This document shows positions 45,416-54,818 of a stretch of 64,000 nt of DNA, in pieces. A program made the position numbers and the translations under genes. The DNA is taken from NCBI RefSeq assembly GCF_000430645.1, contig NZ_KE387185.1, positions 124,001 through 188,000 on the forward strand. The letters are read 5' to 3'. Origin of the DNA: Aquimarina latercula DSM 2041. Its GTDB lineage: Bacteria; Bacteroidota; Bacteroidia; Flavobacteriales; Flavobacteriaceae. The notes beneath the pieces were generated by a model. It searched no databases. It saw only the letters and a list, made by a program, of their open reading frames with translations, and was not told where the DNA came from. Each line of letters starts with the position of its first letter. Within the stretch, counting starts at the first letter, position 1.

Positions 45416-45493
45416 TACTTACTTATTTTTTGATTGGTTGATTTTATTTAATATTTTTTAATTTTACTATTATTGTTTACTTGGCAAATATTT

Positions 45494-45928
45494 CTATTTA
45501 ACTCCAGTACTTCCAAAGCCACCTTCTCCTCTAGAGGTTTCGGTAAGTTCAGTCACCTCTATCCACTCAGCTCTTTCGTGTTTTGCAATAACTAACTGCG
45601 CGACTCTTTCTCCATTTTCTATAACAAAATCTTCATTGGATAAGTTTACTAAAATAACTCCTATTTCACCTCTATAATCAGCATCGACAGTTCCTGGTGC
45701 GTTTAATACCGTGATTCCTTTTTTAGCAGCCAATCCACTTCGTGGACGAACTTGTGCTTCAAAACCTACAGGCAATTCTATAAATAATCCCGTTTTTACA
45801 ATTGTTCGTTCTAATGGTTTTAATGTTATTGATTCTGTTATGTTTGCTCTAAGATCCATTCCTGCTGAAGCTATGGTCTCATAATGCGGTAACTTGTGCG
45901 ATGATTTATTAATTATATTTATTTGCAT
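45494..45928 (-). CDS. dut: dUTP diphosphatase
   Basis: Hydrolyses dUTP to dUMP and pyrophosphate, keeping uracil out of DNA and feeding thymidylate synthesis. 144 residues with all five trimeric dUTPase motifs, including GMDLRA, PRSGLAAK, GTVDADYRGEI, ERVAQLV and the C-terminal RGEGGFGSTG. The gene is between the nucleotidyltransferase (78 bases) and the flippase (31 bases), a placement common in Flavobacteriia. Confidence 0.96.
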   Translation of the reverse strand: MQINIINKSSHKLPHYETIASAGMDLRANITESITLKPLERTIVKTGLFIELPVGFEAQVRPRSGLAAKKGITVLNAPGTVDADYRGEIGVILVNLSNEDFVIENGERVAQLVIAKHERAEWIEVTELTETSRGEGGFGSTGVK

Positions 45929-45959
45929 ATCTACTATAAAGCTCTTTCTAAAGCGTTGA

Positions 45960-47411
45960 TTATCTTTTCAATATTTGTTTTAATTCTTTTTTTTCTGAGG
46001 CATACAAAACTACTAAAAACACCACTAATAAAGGGATTGAAATCATATAATTACTATCAAAGACGTAAAACGAAATAATTGAAAAACTGATCGATAACGA
46101 CAGATACATCCCCATTTTTTTTAGATCGTATGGAATTGGGTAGTATTTTCTTCCCAAATACCAAGATACTAACATCATCGTCCCATATGCCGCTAAAGTG
46201 GCGATAGCCGAACCAACATAAGTGTATTTAGGAATTAATAAAAAATTAAGAAGCAATGTAATAATAGCGCCAAAAACTGATATATACGCTCCAAATCTTG
46301 TTCTATCCGTTACCTTGTACCAAACCGAAAGATTATGATAAATTCCTAAACAAAAATTAGCTAATAAAATGAATGGAACAATTTTTACCGCTTCCCAATA
46401 TGCTACATCTCTTAAAAAAACAATTTTTAACAGATGAACAAATACAATCACAAACAGAAAAATAAATGACCCTAGAATTACGAAATACTTAGTAATTCTA
46501 GCATATGTTTCTGAGGCATTTTTATTATCAGCATAATTAAAGAAAAACGGTTCTATTCCTAACCTAAAAGCTGTAGCAAATAATGTCATAAACAATGCTA
46601 ATTTATAACAGGCAGAATAGACCCCTACCATATGCTCGGCGACATTCTCGGGTAACAATTTATCTAATAGAATTCTATCAAAAGTCTCATTAATTGAATA
46701 TGCGATTCCTGCTATCAAAATTGGCAGGGCGTATCTCATCATTTTTTTCCAAAGAACTTTATCAAAGTGATATTTAATTTTAATATAAAATGGTAACAAA
46801 ACTATTAACACAAATCCACTTGCAATAAGATTAGAAATAAATATATAACTGATTTCATAATCATCTTTACAAATCCAATTAAATAAAGAAAAATGAAATG
46901 AAAGCTGTTTTAAATAGAGTAAGAAAAATATATTTAACCCAAAATTAATCGCAACATTTGTTATTTTAATAATCGCATACCTAATAGGCCTTTCCTTGGC
47001 TCTTAACCAGGAAAATGGAATAATAACCAAAGCATCTAGAAGTAATATCCATATTACTAAATTTATATATTCTAATTTAATATCCGTCCAAATTGATATT
47101 TGCTCTCTCAAAAGTATAGCAATCACTAAAAATATCAATGATGAAGCTACTAATGATATAGCAGATGTACTAACTACCTTTTCCTTATTAGATTCCTTAT
47201 TAAAAAATCTAAAAAAAGCAGTTTCCATACCATATGCTAAAATCACATTAAACAGCACGAAATATGAAAAAATAATCGAAACCTTCCCATATTCTTCTGT
47301 TGGTAATTGATTAGTATATAGCGGTACTAAAAGAAATGACAACATGCGTGGTAACACAGTTGCCATTCCATATATAAAAGTTTGTTTAAAAAGTTTTTGA
47401 AAAATCCCCAA
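45960..47411 (-). CDS. Polysaccharide/lipid flippase (MurJ/Wzx-like MOP superfamily)
   Basis: 483 residues with about 14 membrane segments and the oligosaccharide-flippase N-terminus FKQTFIYGMATVLPRMLSFL. The start is TTG at 47411: no ATG occurs between the preceding stop and this codon, and an internal ATG at residue 16 would cut into the conserved segment. It flips lipid-linked glycan across the inner membrane. Its neighbours, a nucleotidyltransferase and dut, suit surface-glycan assembly. Confidence 0.85.
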   Translation of the reverse strand: MGIFQKLFKQTFIYGMATVLPRMLSFLLVPLYTNQLPTEEYGKVSIIFSYFVLFNVILAYGMETAFFRFFNKESNKEKVVSTSAISLVASSLIFLVIAILLREQISIWTDIKLEYINLVIWILLLDALVIIPFSWLRAKERPIRYAIIKITNVAINFGLNIFFLLYLKQLSFHFSLFNWICKDDYEISYIFISNLIASGFVLIVLLPFYIKIKYHFDKVLWKKMMRYALPILIAGIAYSINETFDRILLDKLLPENVAEHMVGVYSACYKLALFMTLFATAFRLGIEPFFFNYADNKNASETYARITKYFVILGSFIFLFVIVFVHLLKIVFLRDVAYWEAVKIVPFILLANFCLGIYHNLSVWYKVTDRTRFGAYISVFGAIITLLLNFLLIPKYTYVGSAIATLAAYGTMMLVSWYLGRKYYPIPYDLKKMGMYLSLSISFSIISFYVFDSNYMISIPLLVVFLVVLYASEKKELKQILKR

Positions 47412-47443
47412 GTGCTTACTATTGTGATTCTAAAAATACAATT

Positions 47444-47956
47444 TTATTGTCTTGGCTGCATTGGAAATGCTTTCAATTCTTTTTTTGGTAATTTATCAAT
47501 TCTAAAATATCCTTCTTGTCCATTCTTAGAGTACGCTATTATACATTCTCCTTCTTTAAGCTCAAAAGGTATTTTTTCTTCGATTTCTGGAACTTTATTG
47601 TTGTATTCTTCCTTTTGATCACTGCTCATCACAATCTCTTTTTCAACCGAAATAGGATCGGTATAACGACCTACATAAACAGATTCATTCTGTTTACGTT
47701 TTAACTTAACTGCTTTTCCTTTAAAATATGCATTCTCCAATGTTACATTTGAAGCAGGATCTACTGGAAAATAAAGCATAAAGCCAGCTCCTCCTCCTTT
47801 TACTCCAGAAACCCAATCCTGGAAATATGGGGAATTTAAAGCTACTGGAGCTGTTTTATCGATTTTTTGGCCTGTAGCACATTGTCCAAAAGTCATCAAA
47901 ATACTTAATAATCCGACTTTGGTTAGCAGTTTTCTAAAATTTATTCTTTGTCCCAT
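47444..47956 (-). CDS. Exported protein, unknown function
   Basis: 170 residues. The N-terminal hydrophobic segment (about 10-28, followed by CATGQ) could be a signal peptide; the position before Cys is Gln, so a lipoprotein is uncertain. A Gly-rich stretch (GVKGGGAGFMLYFPVD) and a charged C-terminal half with KKELKAFP follow. No family is recognised. The start overlaps the end of the upstream beta-barrel gene by 16 bases, indicating translational coupling in that pair. Confidence 0.7.
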   Translation of the reverse strand: MGQRINFRKLLTKVGLLSILMTFGQCATGQKIDKTAPVALNSPYFQDWVSGVKGGGAGFMLYFPVDPASNVTLENAYFKGKAVKLKRKQNESVYVGRYTDPISVEKEIVMSSDQKEEYNNKVPEIEEKIPFELKEGECIIAYSKNGQEGYFRIDKLPKKELKAFPMQPRQ

Positions 47957-48594
47957 TTTTCTTTTAAACGTTCACGATGTTTTTGTTTCATTTTCTTAAT
48001 ATCCTTGGTATTAAAAACAAAATTTATACCAAAGTTAAAAGCAACTCCAGAGAATAGCTTCGTATCATCCCCATTTGTAATATTTAATCCATACATATAA
48101 GGAAGACCGAATTCTAACTCTAAGCACTTTGCAAATTTATAATTTATTCCGGCACCAGCAGAAAATAATAACAAACCTCCACTATTATCTTCAATTGCCG
48201 CATCTGCAGGATCATTTGCTTCATACCTGATGGCTCCAATCCCAACTCCAGATTCTAAGTAAAAACTAAATTTACCACTATTAATTGCATGTTTCCTAAA
48301 AGAAGGTATAAAACCATATGCCTGCACCTCCACATCTATTCCATTTTCTTGCTCTATATCTTGTGGCAATAATACAAAAGCTGACGTATTAACTGCGAAA
48401 TGTTCTGAAACATAAAAAGACAAACTTGGTTTAGCAACTATACCACTATAACCATCGCTTAGATCCAAAAGTGGAACCGCAGAAATTCCCATTTTAATAT
48501 CTCCTGCTTTATACAAAGTTTCTGATTCCTGCGCATTGGCAGTAGTAACTAATGACGCAATCATTAGTAAGGTGAAAAGTTTAATTGTTTTCAT
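47941..48594 (-). CDS. Outer-membrane beta-barrel protein
   Basis: 217 residues from the ATG at 48594, where a signal peptide starts (MKTIKLFTLLMIASLVTTANAQ); an upstream in-frame ATG at 48669 gives an implausible prefix and lies in the terminator region. The rest alternates polar and aromatic residues (GINYKFAKCLELEFGLPYMYG, GVAFNFGINFVF), typical of an eight-stranded barrel of the OmpA-like or OMP_b-brl type. It is followed by a charged tail (KKMKQKHRERLKEKWDKE), unusual for a barrel, and overlaps the next gene. Confidence 0.78.
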   Translation of the reverse strand: MKTIKLFTLLMIASLVTTANAQESETLYKAGDIKMGISAVPLLDLSDGYSGIVAKPSLSFYVSEHFAVNTSAFVLLPQDIEQENGIDVEVQAYGFIPSFRKHAINSGKFSFYLESGVGIGAIRYEANDPADAAIEDNSGGLLLFSAGAGINYKFAKCLELEFGLPYMYGLNITNGDDTKLFSGVAFNFGINFVFNTKDIKKMKQKHRERLKEKWDKE

Positions 48595-48642
48595 TTTTCT
48601 TTTTTCCTTTAAAGATAAAAAATGAAAACAAGCTTTGTCATA

Positions 48643-48684
48643 AAAAAAACAAAAAACCCCATACACCAAGGTGCATGGGGTTTT
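48643..48684 (-). terminator. Rho-independent terminator of the repeat lipoprotein gene
   Basis: A 15-bp stem (48653-48667 with 48670-48684; AAAACCCCAT core, one G-U pair on the minus strand) and a two-base AA/TT loop, followed on the minus strand by a long T tract. Confidence 0.9.
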
Positions 48685-48699
48685 ACGTATCTTATTTTC

Positions 48700-50634
48700 T
48701 TATTGAAGGTTAAAAACCAATGTTCCTGAACCTGCATTATTACTATATCCCGCAACTTCAATATAATAACCGCCCGGTGATAATGTTCCTGTAATCTGGT
48801 AATAATCACTTCCACTTATGTAATTACCACTAGCGTCATATAAATAAATATAATCATCATAATTTTCGTTGATAATTTCAAAAGTATAAGAAGCCTCAGA
48901 ATCAACGCTAAATTCATACCTAATTTTTCTATCAATTTCGCCCGTTGTATTAAAATCAAATGATTGATTAAAAGGTACCGTAAGTGCGCCAAGATCAATA
49001 TCAGATTCATTCGGAGAGCTAAGTGTTATATTTAAAGTTCCAGATATATCATTATAGTCTTGATTAACAATTTCTAAATAATAACTTCCAGCATTTAAAT
49101 TCTCTCCGTAAATATCTCTATATCCATAGTTTATATAATTACCATTACTATCATATAAATTTAAATATACTCCTGTTTGAGTTGTAAATGAATACCCTGT
49201 AGCGCTATTAATCTCAAATAAATACCGAATCTTTCCATCAGGTTCTGTTGTAGATACATTAAATTCTACTGAATCTGTATAAGGTATTGATAATGCTCCT
49301 AAATCCACATCCGTAGTGCTGGCATCTTTTAAAACCATTGTAAAGGAGCCAGAATTAATATCATTATAATACTGATACACTTCTAAATAATAGGTTCCCG
49401 GTTGAATCGTCTCAGCAAACGCTCTCCTATACCCAGATGTAATAAAGTTTCCGTTTACTTCCCTAAGCTCGAAATTAATATTATTCTGAGAAAAAACAGA
49501 AAAACCTGTCTCTTCGCTAACCTGAAACGTATACCCTATTTTATTATCTGGTTCGTTATTTGGTAAAGAAAAGTTTAATACCTCCTCATACGGGATTCCT
49601 AAGGTTCCCAAATCTACATCTGATTCTTTTGGGTCTTTTAAAACAAAAGAAAGCGTACCAGATGAGTTCGAATTATTATAATAATTTTCTATTTCTAAAT
49701 AATACGTTCCTGCAGTCAATGATTCTCCATACAATCTTTCAGAACTTCCATTTATATAATTACCTTGATCATCGGATAACCTTAACTGTAAATATTCACT
49801 GGACTGAATTACATATCCAGTATTTTCCGCTATCTGAAAAGTGTAACCGACTCTACGATCCACTTCTTCTTGAGTAATTACATACTCCACTGAATTATCA
49901 TATGGCAACGACAATGTTCCTAAATCCACATCTGTAGCTCTAAAGTCAAAAGTTTTACTAATTTCCGTTATACCACCATCTCTATCATTAGCAACAACTT
50001 TGATAATAATTTCATTTTCCACATATTGAGAATAATCAGTGTTATAATAAATACTCCCCAAACCGTCGTAATCATCTGACCCAATAACGTAATTTTCTCT
50101 TAGGACAACATCATTAAGATACACGTCATAGGATAAGATATCTCCATCCTCATCTATCGCTGGATACCAGGAAATCTCTAACCAATTATAGTACGAGAAA
50201 TCAAAATTAATATTTGCAAACTCGAACGTACTTGGATCTCTATTAACAAAAACATTTCGTTTTACAATCGATTCCTCAGAAACACCACCATTAGTATCAT
50301 ATGCTTTAATACTAATCGTCAATTCTAAGCTTAGCCCTTTTTGTAGATTACTTGACCTATTTGCTAACAAGCTAGCTACATTAAATTCTGTAGATAATTC
50401 CGATGTTTTATCGGCTACTACCCTATCATTAATTACTACATCATAAGATAGTTCATCGTTATTAGCATCTTCTGCTTCTGTCCAACTTATCCTTACAAGC
50501 GTACCTTCAATTACTTCTGCTTCTATATTCGACACTTCCATTGGAGGAAGGTTTCCAATTGCATCATCATCACTCCCACATGACGATATAATAATAAGTA
50601 AGCATACATAAAAAAGGTTGATAATTTTTTTCAT
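48700..50634 (-). CDS. Lipoprotein with fibronectin-like domains and four tandem PPC-like repeats
   Basis: 644 residues. Lipoprotein signal ends IIISSC, followed by two Fn3/PKD-like domains (about 30-230). Then come four tandem copies of a repeat of about 101 residues, each beginning D-V/I-D-L-G-x-L and ending in GTYYLEI or similar (about 236-338, 339-440, 441-541, 542-644). They look like bacterial pre-peptidase C-terminal (PPC) domains, a beta-sandwich of surface proteins. No T9SS domain is present, so surface exposure depends on lipoprotein export. Probably an adhesin or matrix protein; own terminator. Confidence 0.82.
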   Translation of the reverse strand: MKKIINLFYVCLLIIISSCGSDDDAIGNLPPMEVSNIEAEVIEGTLVRISWTEAEDANNDELSYDVVINDRVVADKTSELSTEFNVASLLANRSSNLQKGLSLELTISIKAYDTNGGVSEESIVKRNVFVNRDPSTFEFANINFDFSYYNWLEISWYPAIDEDGDILSYDVYLNDVVLRENYVIGSDDYDGLGSIYYNTDYSQYVENEIIIKVVANDRDGGITEISKTFDFRATDVDLGTLSLPYDNSVEYVITQEEVDRRVGYTFQIAENTGYVIQSSEYLQLRLSDDQGNYINGSSERLYGESLTAGTYYLEIENYYNNSNSSGTLSFVLKDPKESDVDLGTLGIPYEEVLNFSLPNNEPDNKIGYTFQVSEETGFSVFSQNNINFELREVNGNFITSGYRRAFAETIQPGTYYLEVYQYYNDINSGSFTMVLKDASTTDVDLGALSIPYTDSVEFNVSTTEPDGKIRYLFEINSATGYSFTTQTGVYLNLYDSNGNYINYGYRDIYGENLNAGSYYLEIVNQDYNDISGTLNITLSSPNESDIDLGALTVPFNQSFDFNTTGEIDRKIRYEFSVDSEASYTFEIINENYDDYIYLYDASGNYISGSDYYQITGTLSPGGYYIEVAGYSNNAGSGTLVFNLQ

Positions 50635-50745
50635 AAAAAGTGGTTTTAAAAATTAATGTTTAGTACTTGATAGTAAGTGCCTAAAACAGGGAAAATGTTA
50701 CCCCTAAAAATCACTTTTTACTGATATTTCAACGAAATCTGGAAA

Positions 50746-50782
50746 TAAAAAAAACTCGACATAATTAATGTCGAGTTTTTAG
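50746..50782 (-). terminator. Terminator of the ATP synthase cluster
   Basis: A 13-bp perfect stem (50750-50762 with 50768-50780; AAAAACTCGACAT) with a five-base AATTA loop and T-rich flanks on both strands. It lies after atpG. Confidence 0.88.
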
Positions 50783-50832
50783 GATATATTCTCTTTTTTA
50801 AGACTATTTATCGATTTCCAACAAACATCTAA

Positions 50833-51699
50833 TTATGAGTTCAACGCTTCTGCACCACCAACGATCTCTAAGATCTCATTAGTAATAGAAGCCTGTCTAG
50901 CTTTGTTATATTGTAATTTTAAAGAATCTCTTAATTCAGTAGCGTTATCTGTGGCTTTATGCATCGCTGTCATACGCGCTCCGTGTTCAGAAGCAAAAGA
51001 ATCACGAATTGCTTTATAAAGCTGTGTTTTTAAAGATTTTGGAATTAATTCTTCAACTATTTCCTCTTTAGATGGTTCAAAGATATAATCTAAGTTAGCA
51101 CTTTTTTCACCTTCAGTTTCTACTGGTTTAATTGGTAAAAACTGCTCTGTTGTAACTATTTGCGTAGCTGCATTCTTAAACTTGTTATATATCACAACAA
51201 TTTTATCATAAGAACCATTCGTAAACATTTCCATCAACTCTTCTGCAATAGCAGCAACATTAGCAAACGTAAGATCATCAAACAATTCACTTTTGTTAGC
51301 CACAACGGTATGTGTTTTGGAAACTATATCATTTACTTTTTTACCAATAGTAACAAAGTCAACTTGTTTACCAGCATACACATTCTCATATAACTCTCTA
51401 GAAGCTTTAACAATGTTAGAATTAAAAGCACCTGCCAAACCACGATTAGAAGCAATTGCAACTACTAAAACTTTGTTTACCTCACGTTGCTCAGAGAATG
51501 AACTTGCATTATCTCCTTCAAGAGAAGCACTCAAACTCTGTAATAATTCAGTAAGCTTGTCTGCATAAGGACGCATAGCAGTAATCGCCATCTGTGCTTT
51601 GTTCAACTTTGCTGCCGATACCATTTTCATGGCACTGGTAATTTGCATCGTTGATGATACAGAGGTAATTCTACTACGTAATTCTTTTAAATTTGCCAT
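50833..51699 (-). CDS. atpG: ATP synthase subunit gamma
   Basis: 288 residues, full length; the N-terminal and C-terminal helices that fill the F1 rotor are present (MANLKELRSRITSVSSTMQI and ALNS at the end) with the conserved TDNATELRDSL. It is the rotating central stalk of F1. It is separated from atpA by 124 bases holding imperfect repeats, a wider gap than elsewhere in this operon. Confidence 0.96.
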   Translation of the reverse strand: MANLKELRSRITSVSSTMQITSAMKMVSAAKLNKAQMAITAMRPYADKLTELLQSLSASLEGDNASSFSEQREVNKVLVVAIASNRGLAGAFNSNIVKASRELYENVYAGKQVDFVTIGKKVNDIVSKTHTVVANKSELFDDLTFANVAAIAEELMEMFTNGSYDKIVVIYNKFKNAATQIVTTEQFLPIKPVETEGEKSANLDYIFEPSKEEIVEELIPKSLKTQLYKAIRDSFASEHGARMTAMHKATDNATELRDSLKLQYNKARQASITNEILEIVGGAEALNS

Positions 51700-51706
51700 C
51701 TTTCTT

Positions 51707-51821
51707 AGTATTGAGTATTGATTAGCTAATAACTAAGTACTTCTAAACAATACCTTTCTAATATTATAACTTTATATAAAATACAGAGTACTAAAAATCT
51801 TAATACTCTGTACTCAATACT
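51707..51821. repeat. Imperfect inverted/direct repeat pieces in the atpA-atpG spacer
   Basis: AGTATTGAGTA (51707-51717) is the exact reverse complement of TACTCAATACT (51811-51821), and AGTATTG occurs twice in tandem at 51707-51720. CAGAGTA (51784-51790) pairs with TACTCTG (51804-51810). Could form a long-range stem with nested hairpin in the mRNA. No T tract of terminator type. Confidence 0.5.
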
Positions 51822-51823
51822 AT

Positions 51824-53401
51824 TTACTTATATTTTGCTGAAATCTCTTTACAAGCTGAAAGTAATACATCCGTTACTTCGTCTGTTAACTTCCCAGCCT
51901 TTAAAGTGTCTAAAGTGTCTCTATGTTTAGCATTAAGATATTCTATAAAGTCACTTTCGAATTCTTTTATTTTATTAACAGGAACATCTCTTAATAAGTT
52001 TTTAGATCCAGCATAGATAATTGCAATTTGATCTTCTACTGTATAAGGGTCATTCTGAGCCTGCTTTAAGATTTCTACGTTACGCTTACCTTTTTCAATT
52101 ACGTTTAAGGTAGCTGCATCTAGATCAGAACCAAACTTAGCAAATGCTTCTAGTTCACGGAACTGTGCTTGATCAAGCTTTAATGTACCTGCTACTTTCT
52201 TCATTGATTTAATCTGAGCCGATCCACCTACACGAGATACAGAAATACCTACGTTAATTGCTGGACGAACACCGGAGTTAAATAAATCAGAAGTTAAGAA
52301 TATCTGACCATCTGTAATAGAAATTACATTAGTTGGGATATATGCAGAAACGTCACCCGCTTGTGTTTCAATAATTGGTAATGCAGTAAGTGATCCACCA
52401 CCTTTTACTTTATCTTTTAATGAATCAGGTAAATCATTCATATCTTTTGCAATACTATCATCAGCAATTACTTTTGCAGCACGCTCTAATAATCTAGAGT
52501 GAAGATAGAATACATCCCCAGGATATGCCTCACGTCCTGGTGGACGACGTAATAATAATGATACCTCACGATATGCAACCGCTTGCTTAGATAAATCATC
52601 ATAGATAATCAAAGCAGGACGACCTGTATCACGGAAATACTCACCAATTGCAGCACCGGCAAACGGAGCATATACCTGCATTGGAGCAGGATCAGAAGCA
52701 TTCGCAGCTACAATTGTAGTATACGCCATTGCTCCTTTATCTTCTAATACTTTAGCAATACCTGCTACTGTAGATGCTTTCTGTCCGATAGCAACATAAA
52801 TACAGTAAACTGGCTCACCAGCATCATAAAATTCTTTTTGATTAAGGATTGTATCGATACAAACTGTTGTCTTACCAGTTTGACGGTCACCAATCACCAA
52901 TTCACGTTGTCCTCTACCTACTGGTACCATTGCATCAATAGACTTAATACCTGTCTGTAATGGTTCTGTTACCGGCTGACGGAAAACTACACCAGGAGCT
53001 TTACGCTCTAATGGCATTTCAAAAGTTTCACCCTCAATCGCTCCTTTTCCATCAATAGGATTTCCTAAAGTGTCCACTACACGACCTACAATTCCTTCTC
53101 CAACATTAATAGAAGCAATTCTTTGTGTACGTTTAACCGTTACACCTTCTTTTACATCTGTCGAAGAACCTAAAAGTACTACACCAACATTATCTTCCTC
53201 AAGATTCAGTACGATTCCTTCTAGTCCAGATTCGAATTCTACTAATTCTCCATATTGAGCGTTAGACAATCCGTATACTCTGGCGATACCATCACCAACC
53301 TGTAATACTGTACCTACTTCTTCTAGTGAAGCTGTAGCTTCAAATCCAGATAATTGTTGTTTTAATATTGCTGATACTTCAGCAGGATTCACCTCTGCCA
53401 T
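51824..53401 (-). CDS. atpA: ATP synthase subunit alpha
   Basis: 525 residues, full length. Walker A GDRQTGKT and the conserved alpha-subunit segments are present, including the C-terminal LLSACKEIS region. It is the non-catalytic nucleotide-binding subunit of F1. Located after atpH on the minus strand with 74 bases between, including a small ATGAGTA hairpin (53421-53438). Confidence 0.97.
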   Translation of the reverse strand: MAEVNPAEVSAILKQQLSGFEATASLEEVGTVLQVGDGIARVYGLSNAQYGELVEFESGLEGIVLNLEEDNVGVVLLGSSTDVKEGVTVKRTQRIASINVGEGIVGRVVDTLGNPIDGKGAIEGETFEMPLERKAPGVVFRQPVTEPLQTGIKSIDAMVPVGRGQRELVIGDRQTGKTTVCIDTILNQKEFYDAGEPVYCIYVAIGQKASTVAGIAKVLEDKGAMAYTTIVAANASDPAPMQVYAPFAGAAIGEYFRDTGRPALIIYDDLSKQAVAYREVSLLLRRPPGREAYPGDVFYLHSRLLERAAKVIADDSIAKDMNDLPDSLKDKVKGGGSLTALPIIETQAGDVSAYIPTNVISITDGQIFLTSDLFNSGVRPAINVGISVSRVGGSAQIKSMKKVAGTLKLDQAQFRELEAFAKFGSDLDAATLNVIEKGKRNVEILKQAQNDPYTVEDQIAIIYAGSKNLLRDVPVNKIKEFESDFIEYLNAKHRDTLDTLKAGKLTDEVTDVLLSACKEISAKYK

Positions 53402-53475
53402 TTTATAATAGTTTGTAAAAATGAGTAAACCTACTCATTCTCTTATTATTAAATTTATATAATTGAAGTAATTTA

Positions 53476-54003
53476 TTAATTACTTAATTCTCTTTTTAAA
53501 CTTGTTAGCTTATTAGCTATACTCGCATTATACTGCAAATCACCTACTCTTAGAATAAAACCACCGATGATGCTCTCATCAATAACATTTTCTATAGTCG
53601 CTTCGTTTCCTGTCAATTCTTTTACTTTAGCTAAAACTTTTGAACTTAACGTTTTATCTAAAGGAACTGCAGTGGTTACCTTAGCAACTTGAGTATTATT
53701 TAATTGATCAAATAAAACGATATACTGCTTTGCCACATTATCTAGCAAGCTTACTCTTTTATTTTCTATTAATGTGTCAAAAAGTTTTTGTGTAAGATCT
53801 CCTGAACTTTTAAAAATCTCACGCAAAGAAGCTAGCTTTACTTCGCTTTTGATCAAAGGACTGTTTAATACCATTTTAAGATCAGAACTACTATCAATAG
53901 TAGCGATAATATTTTTCATATCTTTCTGAACATCCTCAGTGGCATTTTTATCCTGAGCCAAACTCAAAACTGCCTTAGCGTAACGTATTGCTGCTCTACT
54001 CAT
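53476..54003 (-). CDS. atpH: ATP synthase subunit delta
   Basis: 175 residues with the OSCP/delta layout: an N-terminal helical domain (AIRYAKAVLSLAQDK) and the C-terminal segment IIGGFILRVGDLQYNASI. It joins F1 to the peripheral stalk. The gene starts seven bases after atpF. Confidence 0.95.
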   Translation of the reverse strand: MSRAAIRYAKAVLSLAQDKNATEDVQKDMKNIIATIDSSSDLKMVLNSPLIKSEVKLASLREIFKSSGDLTQKLFDTLIENKRVSLLDNVAKQYIVLFDQLNNTQVAKVTTAVPLDKTLSSKVLAKVKELTGNEATIENVIDESIIGGFILRVGDLQYNASIANKLTSLKRELSN

Positions 54004-54010
54004 CTTATGA

Positions 54011-54511
54011 TTAGTTTAAAGTAACATCTCCTAACATAGACTCTACTAATTCTAGTTGTTTGTCTTTGTTAGCTAATTCTTTTCTAACTACTTTTTCTGC
54101 AATTTCTACAGATAGTCCCGCAACTTGACTTTTAAGGTCAGCTATCGCAGCTTTCTTTTCACTTTCTATTGTAGCTTGTGCTTGTGCAACAATCTTATCA
54201 GCTTCCGTCTGCGCTTCAGATTTTGCGTCTGCAATCATGCTCTCTTTTAATTGTCTTGCTTCTTTAAGCATTCCATCTCTCTCAGCACGTGCTTCATTAA
54301 GGATACGCTCATTATCAGCCTGAAGGTTTTGCATTTCTTTTTTAGCCGCCTCAGCAGACTCTAATGCATTTTTAATTCCTTCTTCTCTATTATTAACTGC
54401 CTCTAGAATTGGTTTCCAAGCAAATTTTCTTAATAATAATAGTAACCCTACAAACAATAGTATCTGCCAAAAAAACAGACCAAATGAAAAATCATTTATT
54501 AACTTATCCAT
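54011..54511 (-). CDS. atpF: ATP synthase subunit b
   Basis: 166 residues: one N-terminal membrane helix (about 8-26) and a long Ala/Glu/Lys-rich coiled coil to about 150, as in the peripheral stalk b-subunit. One copy only; no b' gene is present. The preceding atpE is separated by 82 bases containing a long hairpin. Confidence 0.95.
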   Translation of the reverse strand: MDKLINDFSFGLFFWQILLFVGLLLLLRKFAWKPILEAVNNREEGIKNALESAEAAKKEMQNLQADNERILNEARAERDGMLKEARQLKESMIADAKSEAQTEADKIVAQAQATIESEKKAAIADLKSQVAGLSVEIAEKVVRKELANKDKQLELVESMLGDVTLN

Positions 54512-54551
54512 AATTAAATATGTTGTTTTCTTTAATTTTTAATTTCAAAGT

Positions 54552-54588
54552 AAACAATAGCTGTAACCAACCGTTACAGCTATTGTTT
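54552..54588 (-). other. Intercistronic hairpin after atpE
   Basis: A 16-bp perfect stem (54552-54567 with 54573-54588; core CAATAGCTGTAAC) and five-base loop, six bases past the atpE stop on the minus strand. No U tract follows, so it is not a simple terminator; transcript stabilisation, processing or partial termination could raise atpE mRNA relative to the rest. Confidence 0.75.
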
Positions 54589-54593
54589 GTAAA

Positions 54594-54785
54594 TTAAGCT
54601 GCAAATAATGCAGCAAATCCAATACCTTCAATAAGTGCAGCTGCAATAAGCATAGCTGTTTGGATTTTTCCTGAAGCTTCTGGTTGACGAGCAATAGCTT
54701 CCATTGCTTGACCACCGATTCTACCAATACCTAAACCAGCACCGATAACAATCAAACCAGCTCCTACATAATTTAAACCTTCCAT
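54594..54785 (-). CDS. atpE: ATP synthase subunit c
   Basis: 63 residues forming two membrane helices, with the ion-binding Glu53 in AALIEGIGF and the polar loop RQPEAS. The residue pattern around Glu53 is that of proton-driven c-rings rather than the Na+ type. It forms the multi-copy rotor ring, and the long hairpin right after its stop could help raise its level. Normal gap of 33 bases to atpB. Confidence 0.95.
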   Translation of the reverse strand: MEGLNYVGAGLIVIGAGLGIGRIGGQAMEAIARQPEASGKIQTAMLIAAALIEGIGFAALFAA

Positions 54786-54818
54786 AATAAAGAATTAAAA
54801 AAATTAAACAATTAACGT

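Noticed and set aside
54594..54785. Possibility that the c-subunit is of the Na+ type
   Set aside because: The sequence after Glu53 lacks the Ser/Thr and upstream Gln of Na+ rings; the H+ pattern fits better.
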